Below, piece after piece: positions 36,030 through 45,948 of a stretch of 64,000 nucleotides of DNA (position 1 is the first letter of the stretch; each line of letters starts with the position of its first letter). The notes below the pieces were generated by a model, which saw nothing but the letters and a program-made list of their open reading frames with translations, was not told the DNA's origin and ran no database searches. The position numbers were made by a program, and so were the translations under genes. This DNA is from an uncultured Paraprevotella sp. Lineage in GTDB: Bacteria; Bacteroidota; Bacteroidia; Bacteroidales; Bacteroidaceae. The stretch is from assembly GCA_900546665.1 (NCBI GenBank), contig URDY01000014.1, forward strand, positions 6,566-70,565, in the 5' to 3' direction.

Positions 36030-37415
36030 ATGATAAACAAGAGAATAGCATTTTGTCTTCTGGCTGTTTTGCTGGCTGGAAGATCGGTGAAAGGACAGGT
36101 TAATCCTTTCGGTAATCCCTTGGTACCCGATATGATTGCGGATGCGAGCATACAGGAAATTGACGGCATGTTTTATTGTTATGCCACTACCGATGGCTAT
36201 GGTCGTGGCTTGGAAACATCCGGCCCGCCTGTGGTATGGAAATCAAAGGATTTCTTGAATTGGAGTTTTGACGGAATTTATTTTCCGTCAGCTGCCAATG
36301 AGAAATACTGGGCGCCGAGCAAGGTTGTGCAGGCTAATGGAAAATATTATATTTATCCAACGATTAACGGCTATATGTATCCTGCGGTGAGCGATAGTCC
36401 GGACGGACCGTTCCGTCTGGCCCGTGGCAAGGATGAATTCTTGAAACCCTATACTTCAGGCTCAACCCTGTTGCAGACCAAAGACCCTTCCGGCATTGAT
36501 GCAGAGGTCTTTATTGACGATGACGGTGAGGCTTATGTCTTTTGGGGACGTCGGCATGTGGCCAGACTAAAGAAGGACATGATGACGGTAGATTCGGTGA
36601 TTAATGTCGTTCCTACGCCGCGTGGAGGATACTCCGAGGGACCAATCTTTTTTAAGCGAAAAGGGATATATTATTATTTGTATACTTTGGGAGGTAATGA
36701 GAAATACCAGTATGCTTATGTGATGAGTGAGGTCTCTCCCATGGGACCTTATAAGAATCCGGAACATGATATTGTTTCTACAACTGATTATGAACAAGGT
36801 GTATTCGGACCAGGCCATGGCTGTGTATTTAATGTGAATGGTACGGATGACTATTATTTTGCTTATCTGGAGTTCAGCCGTCGTGGTACGAACCGCCAGA
36901 CTTACGTGAACAAACTGGAATTTAATGAAGATGGCACTATTAAGCCAGTGAAGTTAGATTTGGACGGTGTGGGAGCCTTACGTCGTGTAAAAGGGAAAAA
37001 GAAGCTGGATATAGATTCTGTTTATGCTTCAAGTGTATCTCTTCCGTTGGCGATTAAGCCGATCAAGGATACTTTGTGCCGTCGTACGGAGTATTTTGTA
37101 CCGGATTTTGTGATTGACGGTTCGAATGGTTCACGTTGGATGGCCGATCCGGCGGATACGGATGCATGGATTGTAGCTGATTTGGGCAGAAAAAGAAAGA
37201 TCCGACAGAGTGAGATCTTTTTTGTGCGTCCGACTGCCGGCCATGCTTACTGTCTGGAAGGTTCTGTTGACGGCGAGCATTGGCAGGTGTGCGGGGGACA
37301 TGACGATTTGCGGGTTTGTTCGCCGCATACAGATTCTGTCAATCAAAAATTTCGTTTTTTGAGGATCCGCTTCAAGGAAGGTATACAGGGTATTTGGGAA
37401 TGGAATCTGTATTAG
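36030..37415 (+). CDS. GH43 family glycosidase with C-terminal discoidin-like domain
   Basis: 461 residues from ATG 36030 (a TTG two codons earlier is less likely), signal peptide about 1-22. Five-bladed propeller with the GH43 acidic residues: Asp in PDMIADASIQ, Asp in SGIDAEVFIDDDG, Glu in GGYSEGPIFF. Residues about 345-461 look like an F5/8C or CBM32-type carbohydrate-binding domain (VIDGSNGSRWMADPADTDAW, IVADLGRKRKIRQSEI). Arabinose- or xylose-containing glycans are the usual substrates. It follows the GH95 gene by 11 nt. Confidence 0.9.
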   Translation: MINKRIAFCLLAVLLAGRSVKGQVNPFGNPLVPDMIADASIQEIDGMFYCYATTDGYGRGLETSGPPVVWKSKDFLNWSFDGIYFPSAANEKYWAPSKVVQANGKYYIYPTINGYMYPAVSDSPDGPFRLARGKDEFLKPYTSGSTLLQTKDPSGIDAEVFIDDDGEAYVFWGRRHVARLKKDMMTVDSVINVVPTPRGGYSEGPIFFKRKGIYYYLYTLGGNEKYQYAYVMSEVSPMGPYKNPEHDIVSTTDYEQGVFGPGHGCVFNVNGTDDYYFAYLEFSRRGTNRQTYVNKLEFNEDGTIKPVKLDLDGVGALRRVKGKKKLDIDSVYASSVSLPLAIKPIKDTLCRRTEYFVPDFVIDGSNGSRWMADPADTDAWIVADLGRKRKIRQSEIFFVRPTAGHAYCLEGSVDGEHWQVCGGHDDLRVCSPHTDSVNQKFRFLRIRFKEGIQGIWEWNLY

Positions 37416-37438
37416 AGTCTCGAATTAAATTGCACTGA

Positions 37439-39013
37439 ATGAAATCTTTTTTTATTCCAATTGTCTGTCTCATTGTGAGCCTGGTTTCTTATGCCCAACA
37501 ACCTCAGTGGGGAAACTGGGCTCAGTGGGGGGACCAGCATGACGGTACCTATATGAATCCGATTATCCCCTCCGATTATAGTGATATAGACTGTATAAGG
37601 GTGGGCGAGGATTATTATGCGATATCTTCAACCTTCCAGTTTTCGCCCGGAATGACCTTGTTACATTCACGTGATCTGGTTAACTGGGAAATAACAGGGA
37701 ATATCATCACAGATCTGACGCAGATCTCTGAGAGCCTGAACTGGACGAAAATGGAACGTTATGGACGCGGTGTCTGGGCTGGTACGTTACGTTATCATGA
37801 TGGCCGGTTTTATTTGTTCTTCGGAACACCCGATGAAGGTTATTTCATGACTTCAGCTTCACGACCGGAAGGACCGTGGGAACCTTTGACGTGCCTGTTG
37901 TCCGAACCGGGCTGGGATGATTGTACAGTGATGTGGGACGATAACGGTGAGGCGTGTTTTGTCGGTACGCATTTTGCGGATGGATATAAGACTTATCAGT
38001 TCCGGATGTCTTCAGACGGCAAGAAGATAGACCGGCAGTCTGCGAGAGTCATTAATTCGGGGAGTGGACGTGAAGCCAACAAGTTAATCAAGAAAGGCCG
38101 GTGGTATTATCTGATATTCAGTGAACATCAGGCAGGTAAAGGACGGTATGTGATGGCGAAACGTGCAAGGAAGATGTTTGGAGATTATAAAGAGGAAAAA
38201 CAGTTGGCGTTGCCTTCACGTGATGCCATGGAACCTAATCAGGGTGGTATTGTTGAAGGTAAGGACGGACAATGGTACTTTTTGACGCATCATGGAACGG
38301 GTGACTGGAGCGGTCGTATAGTCAGTCTTTTACCTGTCACATGGTCAGAAGAATGGCCGATCATAGGAGAAGTTCTGCCTCAGAATATCGGTACAATGGT
38401 TTGGCAGGGAAACATGCCTTCATCGGATGGTGCGGAACTTTTTATCCGTAAAAGTGATGATTTTGACGGGGATGGCATTGCACCGCAATGGCAATGGAAT
38501 TATCAACCAAGAAAGGAAATGTATTCGTTATCGGAACGGCCCGGATGGTTGAGGCTTAAGGCTTTCCTTCCATTAAAATCAGATCAGTTAATGTATGCCG
38601 GTAATACGTTGACACAAAGAAGTTTCAGAAAACCGATAAATAAAGTTATTGTTAAACTGGATGTTTCGGCCATGGAGAATGGTGTGAGGTGTGGCTTGTG
38701 CCATTTCTCCGGACAGCATGCAGCGGTAGGCATTGTGATGGATGCCGGTCGGCGTTATATGGAATCCCGCATGAACAATCAGGTACGGAGAGATACGTTG
38801 TTGCAAACCCGATTTGTCTGGCTCAAATCCGAGTGGGGGCTGGATGGCCTGTCTCATTTCAGTTATAGCATTGATGGAGAATATTACAGGCCGATAGGAG
38901 AACCTTATCAAATGGTTTGGGGGCATTATCGGGGAGACCGTATAGGTATCTATTGTTTTAATAATGAACGTGAGAGTGGCTATGTGGATATAGATTATTT
39001 CCATTACGAATAA
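37439..39013 (+). CDS. GH43 family glycosidase with concanavalin-like C-terminal domain
   Basis: 524 residues, signal peptide about 1-19 (FIPIVCLIVSLVSYAQ). GH43 propeller with Asp in NPIIPSDYSDIDCIRVGED, Asp in GWDDCTVMWDDNG, and Glu in GREANKLIKKG. The C-terminal 190 residues fit the beta-sandwich of GH43 xylosidases/arabinofuranosidases (PQWQWNYQP; SHFSYSIDGEYYRPIG). It is different from the preceding GH43 in subfamily and accessory domain. Third gene of the cluster. Confidence 0.92.
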   Translation: MKSFFIPIVCLIVSLVSYAQQPQWGNWAQWGDQHDGTYMNPIIPSDYSDIDCIRVGEDYYAISSTFQFSPGMTLLHSRDLVNWEITGNIITDLTQISESLNWTKMERYGRGVWAGTLRYHDGRFYLFFGTPDEGYFMTSASRPEGPWEPLTCLLSEPGWDDCTVMWDDNGEACFVGTHFADGYKTYQFRMSSDGKKIDRQSARVINSGSGREANKLIKKGRWYYLIFSEHQAGKGRYVMAKRARKMFGDYKEEKQLALPSRDAMEPNQGGIVEGKDGQWYFLTHHGTGDWSGRIVSLLPVTWSEEWPIIGEVLPQNIGTMVWQGNMPSSDGAELFIRKSDDFDGDGIAPQWQWNYQPRKEMYSLSERPGWLRLKAFLPLKSDQLMYAGNTLTQRSFRKPINKVIVKLDVSAMENGVRCGLCHFSGQHAAVGIVMDAGRRYMESRMNNQVRRDTLLQTRFVWLKSEWGLDGLSHFSYSIDGEYYRPIGEPYQMVWGHYRGDRIGIYCFNNERESGYVDIDYFHYE

Positions 39014-39143
39014 TCCGGTGTACACTTGCATGGGGGCAGATTCTTAAGAAAAGCGACAGAGCGTCATGGATTCTTAAAAATAAAGGTGCGTGATGATGAT
39101 TATCGGAATAATCCTTTATATTTGCAGATAAAAAAAGTAGACG

Positions 39144-40286
39144 ATGAATCAGAAACGCGTATTGGTCGGCATGTCCGGCGGAATAGACAGCTCTGCGGTA
39201 TGCCTGATGTTGCAGGAACAGGGATATGAAGTGGTTGGAGTAACAATGCGGGTCTGGGATCTTCCGGCACAGTTCAGTGAGCCGGACCAGATATATCCTG
39301 ATTTTATTCAGGAAGCCAAAGCCTTGGCGGCTCGTTTAGGTATAGAACATCATGTCGCTGATGAACGGGATGCCTTCCGTAAAGTGGTTGTGCAGAACTT
39401 TATCGATGAATATCTGGACGGACGTACGCCTAATCCTTGTGTCATGTGCAATCCGATGTTTAAGTTCAGAATGTTGACAGAATGGGCTGACAAGTTAGAC
39501 TGTGCCTATATAGCAACGGGACATTATGTTCGGGTTAAGCAGGAAGACAGCCGTTATTTTATTTACTGTGGAAAAGATACAAGAAAAGATCAGTCTTATT
39601 TTTTATGGAGGTTGGGTCAGTCTGTGCTTGCACGTTGTCTGTTTCCGTTGGGAGAATTGACAAAGAACGAAGTACGCGATTATCTGGTTCGTAAAGGATT
39701 TGAGTTCAAGGCACGCCAGAGTGAGTCAATGGAGGTCTGCTTTATAGATAAGGATTATCGTGATTTCCTTCGCGAACAGGTGCCAGATATTGATAAACGT
39801 ATCGGCGATGGAAAATTTGTAGATATTCAGGGACGTACAATAGGCACACATAAAGGTTTTCCTTATTATACCGTAGGACAGCGTAAAGGACTTGGCATAG
39901 CGTTGGGTAAACCTGCTTTTGTCCTGCGGCTTAATGCCGCAAAAAATACGGTTATGTTAGGAGATGCGGAGCAGTTGCGGACTACTGACATGCTGTTGGC
40001 TAATGCCGTGATAGTGGATGAAAAGGCATTGTTTGAAAATGAAGTGGCGGTTCGCATACGTTACAGGAGCACCCCGATACCCTGTAGGGTGAAGCGGGTG
40101 AAAAATCTTTTTCCGGAGGAAAATAAAGGAAGCGATGAATGTTTGCTGGTACATTTTGGAGAAGCAGCCTCTGCTGTTACACCTGGACAGTCAGCCGTAT
40201 TTTATATCGGTGAAAAGCTGATCGGCGGTGCTATGATTATTTCTCAAAAAGGGTTGTCAGCTTACTTGGCAGGTTTGGCAGAATAG
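39144..40286 (+). CDS. mnmA: tRNA-specific 2-thiouridylase
   Basis: A 380-residue enzyme that thiolates U34 of tRNA-Lys, -Glu and -Gln. PP-loop [11 protein letters not shown] at residues 9-19, NPCVMCNP with the first catalytic Cys, and SESMEVCF with the second; DQSYFLWRL and [13 protein letters not shown] are also typical. TATATTTG at 39117-39124 is a likely -7 box, 20 nt from the ATG, so the leader is very short. Confidence 0.95.
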   Translation: MNQKRVLVGMSGGIDSSAVCLMLQEQGYEVVGVTMRVWDLPAQFSEPDQIYPDFIQEAKALAARLGIEHHVADERDAFRKVVVQNFIDEYLDGRTPNPCVMCNPMFKFRMLTEWADKLDCAYIATGHYVRVKQEDSRYFIYCGKDTRKDQSYFLWRLGQSVLARCLFPLGELTKNEVRDYLVRKGFEFKARQSESMEVCFIDKDYRDFLREQVPDIDKRIGDGKFVDIQGRTIGTHKGFPYYTVGQRKGLGIALGKPAFVLRLNAAKNTVMLGDAEQLRTTDMLLANAVIVDEKALFENEVAVRIRYRSTPIPCRVKRVKNLFPEENKGSDECLLVHFGEAASAVTPGQSAVFYIGEKLIGGAMIISQKGLSAYLAGLAE

Positions 40287-40299
40287 AAAACGGAGAAGT

Positions 40300-41598
40300 A
40301 TGGTTTCGCAGTTGACATTATATGAATTGAACAATCTCGTCCGCGGGACAGTTGAAGGCTCGCTGACTGATGACTATTGGATTCAGGCTGAATTGAGTGA
40401 AGTCCGGGAAGGTTATAATGGCCACTGCTATTTGGAGCTGATAGAGAAAGACAGTGCAGGCCGTCAGTTGATAGCCAAAGCCAGAGGAATGATATGGCAT
40501 ACCACATACTGTCTTTTAAAACCTTATTTTGAAAGAGAAACGGGACAGTTGTTTGCAGCAGGGATTAAGGTCCTGGTTCAGGTTAGCGTAACTTTTCATG
40601 AGTTGTACGGTTATTCACTTATAGTGAAAGATATTGATCCGTCTTATACGATAGGTGATATGGCGCGTCGGCGAAAGGAAATCCTGCAACAGTTGGAAAA
40701 GGAAGGTATACTGAACGACAACAAAGACCTGTCTTTCCCGTTGTTGGCCAATCGGATTGCTGTGATTTCTTCTGCCACGGCAGCTGGTTATGGTGATTTC
40801 TGTCATCAGCTTTATCAGAATGAATACCGGTTGAAATTCAAGGTCGGATTGTTTCCTGCTGTAATGCAGGGTGAGAAAGTCGAGCAATCAGTGCTTGCTG
40901 CATTGGATGCCATACTGGCACAGTGTGATGAGTGGGATGTTGTAGTGATTATCAGGGGAGGAGGTGCGACCAGTGACCTGTCGGGCTTCGATACCTATTT
41001 ACTGGCAGCAGCTTGTGCGCAGTTTCCATTGCCGGTTATTACCGGTATTGGGCATGAGCGGGATGATACCGTATTGGATATGGTCGCTCACACCCGTGTG
41101 AAAACCCCTACAGCGGCAGCGGCCCTGATCGTATCCCATCAGTTGGGAACGGCTTCCCGGCTTGAGGATTTGTGTAACCGGATAAGTCGGGATGCGCAAA
41201 ACCGTATGCAGGTGGAGCGTGAACGTATGGAATGTTTATTGATAAGGTTGCCTTTGGCCTTTACCCGTATGCGGTCTGAAGGCGAGCATCGTTTGGAAGC
41301 TTATTCTTCCCGTTTGCAACATGCGGTCATTTATCGTACGGAGAAGGAACGGCATCGGCTTCAACTATATGCCGGCCGGTTAGAGCAGAAATGGCCGGTT
41401 ATGCTGGAACGGGAGAAATTCCGTTTGCAATTGTTGAAACAACGTTGTGAGGCGGCTGATCCGGCACTTTTGCTTAAACGGGGTTACAGTATGACTTATA
41501 AGGGGAAAATGCTGGTGAGAGACGCATCCCAGTTAAATAAAGGAGACGAATTGGTGACTGTATTGGAAAACGGTACCGTTCGGTCTATTGTGAAATAA
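40300..41598 (+). CDS. xseA: Exodeoxyribonuclease VII large subunit
   Basis: 432 residues. N-terminal OB-fold (residues about 5-100: YWIQAELSEVREGYNGHCYL), then the catalytic domain with IAVISSATAAGYGDF, VVIIRGGGATSDLSGFDTY and ITGIGHERDDTVLDMVAHTR, and a C-terminal coiled coil that binds XseB. It degrades single-stranded DNA to oligonucleotides. xseB follows after 14 nt. Confidence 0.95.
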   Translation: MVSQLTLYELNNLVRGTVEGSLTDDYWIQAELSEVREGYNGHCYLELIEKDSAGRQLIAKARGMIWHTTYCLLKPYFERETGQLFAAGIKVLVQVSVTFHELYGYSLIVKDIDPSYTIGDMARRRKEILQQLEKEGILNDNKDLSFPLLANRIAVISSATAAGYGDFCHQLYQNEYRLKFKVGLFPAVMQGEKVEQSVLAALDAILAQCDEWDVVVIIRGGGATSDLSGFDTYLLAAACAQFPLPVITGIGHERDDTVLDMVAHTRVKTPTAAAALIVSHQLGTASRLEDLCNRISRDAQNRMQVERERMECLLIRLPLAFTRMRSEGEHRLEAYSSRLQHAVIYRTEKERHRLQLYAGRLEQKWPVMLEREKFRLQLLKQRCEAADPALLLKRGYSMTYKGKMLVRDASQLNKGDELVTVLENGTVRSIVK

Positions 41599-41612
41599 AT
41601 AAAGTTCAAGAA

Positions 41613-41816
41613 ATGAAAAAGAGCACACTGACCTATGAAGAGGCTATGTCCCAACTGGAAGAACTGGTTCGTCAAGTGGAGAATAACGAGCAGGGAATAG
41701 ATAAACTGGCAGATCAATTGAAAAAAGCACAGCAACTCATTGCTTTCTGCAAAGACAAGCTTTATGCTACGGATGAAGAAATACAGAAAATTCTCAAAAA
41801 TGGGGAAAAAGAGTGA
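41613..41816 (+). CDS. xseB: Exodeoxyribonuclease VII small subunit
   Basis: 67 residues; TYEEAMSQLEELVRQVENNE followed by a second helix is the XseB two-helix hairpin. It forms the multi-copy small subunit with XseA. Confidence 0.93.
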   Translation: MKKSTLTYEEAMSQLEELVRQVENNEQGIDKLADQLKKAQQLIAFCKDKLYATDEEIQKILKNGEKE

Positions 41817-41908
41817 TAAATTGAAATATTTTTCAGCCATTTTGCATTTTATATTCATTTTTTGTATAAATTTGTCTTCATAATGTAAGATACAAAAAAT
41901 CTAAAGTG

Positions 41909-42931
41909 ATGAAAGAAATAGACTGGTCGAATCTGTCCTTCGGCTATATGCCGACCGACTATAACGTACGTTGCTATTATCGTAACGGTGCGTGGGGAGA
42001 AATTGAAGTGTGTTCGGAAGCTACTATCAACATCCACATGGCTGCTACCTGTTTGCATTACGGACAGGAAGCTTTTGAAGGATTGAAGGCCTACAGATGT
42101 CCGGATGGTAAGGTGCGTGTATTCCGTATGGATGAGAATGCAGCCCGTTTGCAAAGTACTTGCCGTGGAATTCTGATGCCGGAATTGCCGACCGAACGTT
42201 TTGAGGAGATGGTTCGTAAGGTTGTTCGTCTGAATGAACGTTTCATTCCCCCTTATGAAAGCGGGGCTACTCTGTATATCCGCCCGTTGTTGATTGGTAC
42301 AGGTGCGCAGGTAGGTGTTCATCCGGCCAACGAATATCTTTTTGTGATATTTGTGACTCCGGTAGGTCCGTATTTCAAAGGTGGTTTTGCTACAAATCCC
42401 TATGTCATTATCCGTGAGTATGACCGTTCCGCTCCTTTGGGAACCGGTATCTATAAGGTAGGCGGTAATTATGCTGCCAGTCTGCGTGCCAATAAGATGG
42501 CTCACGATTTGGGATATTCCTGTGAGTTTTATCTGGACGCCAAAGAAAAGAAGTATATCGATGAGTGTGGTGCTGCCAATTTCTTTGGTATCAAGGATAA
42601 TACTTATGTCACACCAAAATCCACTTCCATTCTGCCGTCTATCACCAACAAGAGTCTGATGCAGTTGGCTGAGGATATGGGTATGAAGGTAGAACAGCGT
42701 CAGATTCCGGAAGAAGAACTTTCTACGTTTGAAGAAGCCGGAGCCTGTGGTACGGCTGCGGTAATCAGCCCGATAGAACGCATTGATGATCTGGAGAACA
42801 AGAAGAGTTATGTGATCAGCAAGGATGGCAAGCCAGGCCCTGTTTGCACAAAGCTTTATCATCATTTGCGTAATATCCAGTACGGTATTGAACCGGATGT
42901 GCACGGATGGACTCAAGTTGTTATAGAATAA
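41909..42931 (+). CDS. ilvE: Branched-chain amino acid aminotransferase
   Basis: 340 residues from ATG 41909; an in-frame GTG one codon earlier is less likely. A class IV fold PLP enzyme transaminating Leu, Ile and Val. HYGQEAFEGLKAYR, the PLP lysine in GIYKVGGNYAAS, and DECGAANFFGI are family signatures. A -7 box TAAATTTG (41867-41874) with TTTG 22 nt upstream precedes it, giving it its own promoter downstream of xseB. Confidence 0.95.
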   Translation: MKEIDWSNLSFGYMPTDYNVRCYYRNGAWGEIEVCSEATINIHMAATCLHYGQEAFEGLKAYRCPDGKVRVFRMDENAARLQSTCRGILMPELPTERFEEMVRKVVRLNERFIPPYESGATLYIRPLLIGTGAQVGVHPANEYLFVIFVTPVGPYFKGGFATNPYVIIREYDRSAPLGTGIYKVGGNYAASLRANKMAHDLGYSCEFYLDAKEKKYIDECGAANFFGIKDNTYVTPKSTSILPSITNKSLMQLAEDMGMKVEQRQIPEEELSTFEEAGACGTAAVISPIERIDDLENKKSYVISKDGKPGPVCTKLYHHLRNIQYGIEPDVHGWTQVVIE

Positions 42932-42964
42932 GCCGTTAGATTTAACCTTTTAAAAACAGATGCC

Positions 42965-43618
42965 ATGATAAGAGAAGCAAGTGCATTGAGAGCAGCTGCC
43001 CGTCAGTCCCTGAATGGAAATTGGGGCGGTGCTGTGGTAGTGACTTTGTTCTACCTGTTGGTTTATGCTGGAGTACCGGCCGCATTTAGTATTTTTGAAG
43101 AAGTCTATCATATTTCTTTGGGCTTTTTCGGTAATGTTCTGCAGGTGCTGCTGATGCCTATAGCTTTCGGATATGCAGTCATTTATCTCACGCTTGTACG
43201 TACGGGAAAGGAATGTAAGATTCAGGATCTGTTTGAGGGATTTCTGGATTATACACGCATTTGGGGTACGCAAATATTGATGGGATTGTATATCATGTTG
43301 TGGACTTTGCTGTTTATTATTCCAGGCATCATTAAAAGCTATTCCTACAGTCTGACCAGCTATATACTGAAGGATGAACCGGAGCTGAAGTTTAATGCAG
43401 CCATAGAGCGGAGCATGGATATGATGAACGGACATAAGTTTGATTTGTTTTATCTTCATCTGACATTTATCGGCTGGGGAATACTTTCTTTGCTGACGTT
43501 GGGTATCGGCTTCTTGTGGCTTAATCCTTATATGATGACAGCTCAGGCTCAGTTTTACGAGGATGTAAAGGCGGAATATCAGGAGCGTCTGGGGCAGCAA
43601 CCGGTTGAAAAAGCCTAA
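42965..43618 (+). CDS. DUF975 family membrane protein
   Basis: 217 residues, about five membrane segments. The N-terminus ALRAAARQSLNGNWGGAVVV and the middle FIIPGIIKSYSYSLTSYIL with DEPELKFNAAIERSMDMMNG match DUF975, a family of uncharacterised integral membrane proteins. The 229-nt gap after it holds a small hairpin-free stretch and the trmB promoter. Confidence 0.85.
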   Translation: MIREASALRAAARQSLNGNWGGAVVVTLFYLLVYAGVPAAFSIFEEVYHISLGFFGNVLQVLLMPIAFGYAVIYLTLVRTGKECKIQDLFEGFLDYTRIWGTQILMGLYIMLWTLLFIIPGIIKSYSYSLTSYILKDEPELKFNAAIERSMDMMNGHKFDLFYLHLTFIGWGILSLLTLGIGFLWLNPYMMTAQAQFYEDVKAEYQERLGQQPVEKA

Positions 43619-43811
43619 GGCTTTTACTCTTACATAAAGTAAGGCCAATAAACAGGATATATAGGGCATGGCAGGAATTGGATTTTCCTCGCTATGCCTT
43701 TTTTGCTGTGTTTCAACAAAGCATTCCTTTACGGAAGAATCCCGATTGGCATTCATGTGTATGCAAAAGCGGTTATTTGAATTTGAGTATGCGGATTTCA
43801 GAGATTTTTCG

Positions 43812-43819
43812 TATTTTTG
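43812..43819 (+). promoter_or_regulatory. -7 box of trmB
   Basis: TATTTTTG lies 28 nt before the trmB ATG. No -33 TTTG at 20 nt is seen. Confidence 0.4.
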
Positions 43820-43847
43820 CAGATAAGACAAATATCAGTAAATATCT

Positions 43848-44627
43848 ATGGGAAAAGGAAAGTTAGCGAAGTTTGCCGATATGGCCAGTTATCCTCATGT
43901 GTTTGAATATCCGTTTTCGGTAGCGGAACAGGTGCCGTTCGAGATGCAAGGTCGCTGGCATGCCGATTTTTTTAAAAATGATCATCCCATTGTGCTGGAG
44001 CTAGGATGTGGACGCGGTGAGTATACCGTCGGTTTGGCTCGTCTTTATCCGGACAAGAATTTTATTGGAGTGGACATCAAGGGTGCACGGATGTGGACCG
44101 GTGCGACGCAGGCTCTTCACGAGGGACTGCCCAATGTGGCATTTCTCAGAACCAATATAGAGATTATCGAACGGTTTTTTGCGCCAGGTGAAGTCAGTGA
44201 GATCTGGCTGACTTTCAGTGATCCGCAGATGAAAAAGGCAACCAAGCGCTTGACTTCAACCTATTTTATGAATCGTTATCGTCAGTTTCTGATCAATGAA
44301 GGATTAGTCCATTTGAAGACAGATTCGAATTTCCTGTTTACCTATACGACTTATATGGTGGAACGGAATCATTTGCCGGTAGAGTTTTCCACAACGGATC
44401 TTTACCATAGCGTGCTTGCCGAACATCCGGATACGGAAGAATCCCGTATACTGGGCATACAGACCTATTATGAACAGCAATGGATTGACCGGGGCCTGAA
44501 TATCAAGTACCTTCGTTTCAGACTACCGCAGCAGGGCGTTTTGGAGGAACCGGATGTGGAGATCGAATTGGATGATTATCGCAGTTACAATCGGAGTAAG
44601 CGTAGCGGACTGGCTACAAGTAAATAA
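43848..44627 (+). CDS. trmB: tRNA (guanine-N7)-methyltransferase
   Basis: 259 residues. SAM motif [21 protein letters not shown], then [16 protein letters not shown], and [17 protein letters not shown], the TrmB substrate-binding motif. It methylates G46 of tRNA. Probably co-transcribed with the Mrp gene 30 nt downstream. Confidence 0.95.
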   Translation: MGKGKLAKFADMASYPHVFEYPFSVAEQVPFEMQGRWHADFFKNDHPIVLELGCGRGEYTVGLARLYPDKNFIGVDIKGARMWTGATQALHEGLPNVAFLRTNIEIIERFFAPGEVSEIWLTFSDPQMKKATKRLTSTYFMNRYRQFLINEGLVHLKTDSNFLFTYTTYMVERNHLPVEFSTTDLYHSVLAEHPDTEESRILGIQTYYEQQWIDRGLNIKYLRFRLPQQGVLEEPDVEIELDDYRSYNRSKRSGLATSK

Positions 44628-44657
44628 TAAGTAGAAAAACAATAAAAACAACAGAAG

Positions 44658-45758
44658 ATGACATTATATCCCAAAATGATTATGGACGCGCTGGCTACAG
44701 TGCGTTATCCCGGTACCGGAAAAAACATCGTAGAGGCCGGTATGGTAGAAGATGATCTGCGTATAAGTGGTTTGCATGTCAGTTTTTCTTTGATATTCGA
44801 CAAGCCTACAGATCCATTTCTGAAATCCATTATAAAGGCTTCTGAAGCTGCTATCCATGCTTATGTCGGCAAGGAAGTGGAAGTGGAAATCAAGACGAAG
44901 ACCCTTCAGGCTCCCCGGCCGGAAGTAGGAAAGTTGCTTCCGGGAGTGAAGAATATTATTGCCGTATCATCCGGTAAGGGAGGTGTTGGTAAATCTACGA
45001 TTGCGGCCAATCTGGCTGTAGCCTTGGCCAAACTGGGTTACAAGGTCGGTTTGCTTGATACGGACATTTTCGGACCGAGTATGCCCAAAATGTTCCGGGT
45101 AGAGGATGCACATCCTTACGCGGAGCGGATAGAAGGCCGTGATCTGATAGTGCCTATCGAGAGCTATGGCATCAAAATGCTTTCAATAGGTTTCTTTGTC
45201 AATCCGGATCAGGCTACGTTATGGCGTGGAGCTATGGCCTGCAATGCCCTGAAACAGTTGATTGGAGATGCCTATTGGGGAGATCTGGATTATTTTATCC
45301 TGGATACCCCTCCGGGAACAAGCGATATTCATCTTACCCTTGTGCAGACATTGCCGATTACTGGGGCGGTGATAGTAAGTACGCCTCAGAAAGTGGCTTT
45401 GGCCGATGCCCGTAAGGGAATCAACATGTATCAGAATGAGAAAGTCAATGTGCCTATACTTGGTCTGGTAGAGAATATGGCATGGTTTACTCCGGCCGAA
45501 TTGCCGGATCATAAGTATTATCTGTTTGGCAAGGAAGGTGTGAAGCATCTTTCAGAGGAAATGCATGTGCCTTTGTTGGGACAGATTCCTATTGTGCAGA
45601 GTATTTGTGAAAATGGTGACAAGGGAACTCCAGAAGCTTTGAACGATGACAGTCTGATGGGACGTGCCTTTATGGATTTTGCCCGTCGTGTGGTAGAGGA
45701 AACAGACCGTCGGAATGCAGAACAGGCTCCAACTCATATTGTCGAAGTGAAAAAATAA
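44658..45758 (+). CDS. Mrp/ApbC family iron-sulfur cluster carrier ATPase
   Basis: 366 residues. N-terminal MIP18/DUF59-like domain (about 1-85), then a deviant Walker A AVSSGKGGVGKSTIAANLAV and DTDIFGPSMPKM, LDTPPGTSDIHLTLVQ. It delivers Fe-S clusters to apoproteins. Where many Mrp proteins have a CxxC after VENM, this one reads VENMAWFTPAELPDHKYY, so the cluster-binding cysteines are missing at that place. Confidence 0.93.
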   Translation: MTLYPKMIMDALATVRYPGTGKNIVEAGMVEDDLRISGLHVSFSLIFDKPTDPFLKSIIKASEAAIHAYVGKEVEVEIKTKTLQAPRPEVGKLLPGVKNIIAVSSGKGGVGKSTIAANLAVALAKLGYKVGLLDTDIFGPSMPKMFRVEDAHPYAERIEGRDLIVPIESYGIKMLSIGFFVNPDQATLWRGAMACNALKQLIGDAYWGDLDYFILDTPPGTSDIHLTLVQTLPITGAVIVSTPQKVALADARKGINMYQNEKVNVPILGLVENMAWFTPAELPDHKYYLFGKEGVKHLSEEMHVPLLGQIPIVQSICENGDKGTPEALNDDSLMGRAFMDFARRVVEETDRRNAEQAPTHIVEVKK

Positions 45759-45948
45759 TAATCAAGTTTATATCCAGTCCGATTGGATGTAAAGCTGTAA
45801 AGGACTGAAACGATAACTCATTTCCGGATCTGTATGAAGCCTCAGGCGCATTCATACCGGTCCGGTTTTTTAGAATCAGGAAAAAGGTCGGTAAGGATTA
45901 TTGTGGGATACTGACGCGAGGTAAATGATAAGGTAGAAAGGACTAATA

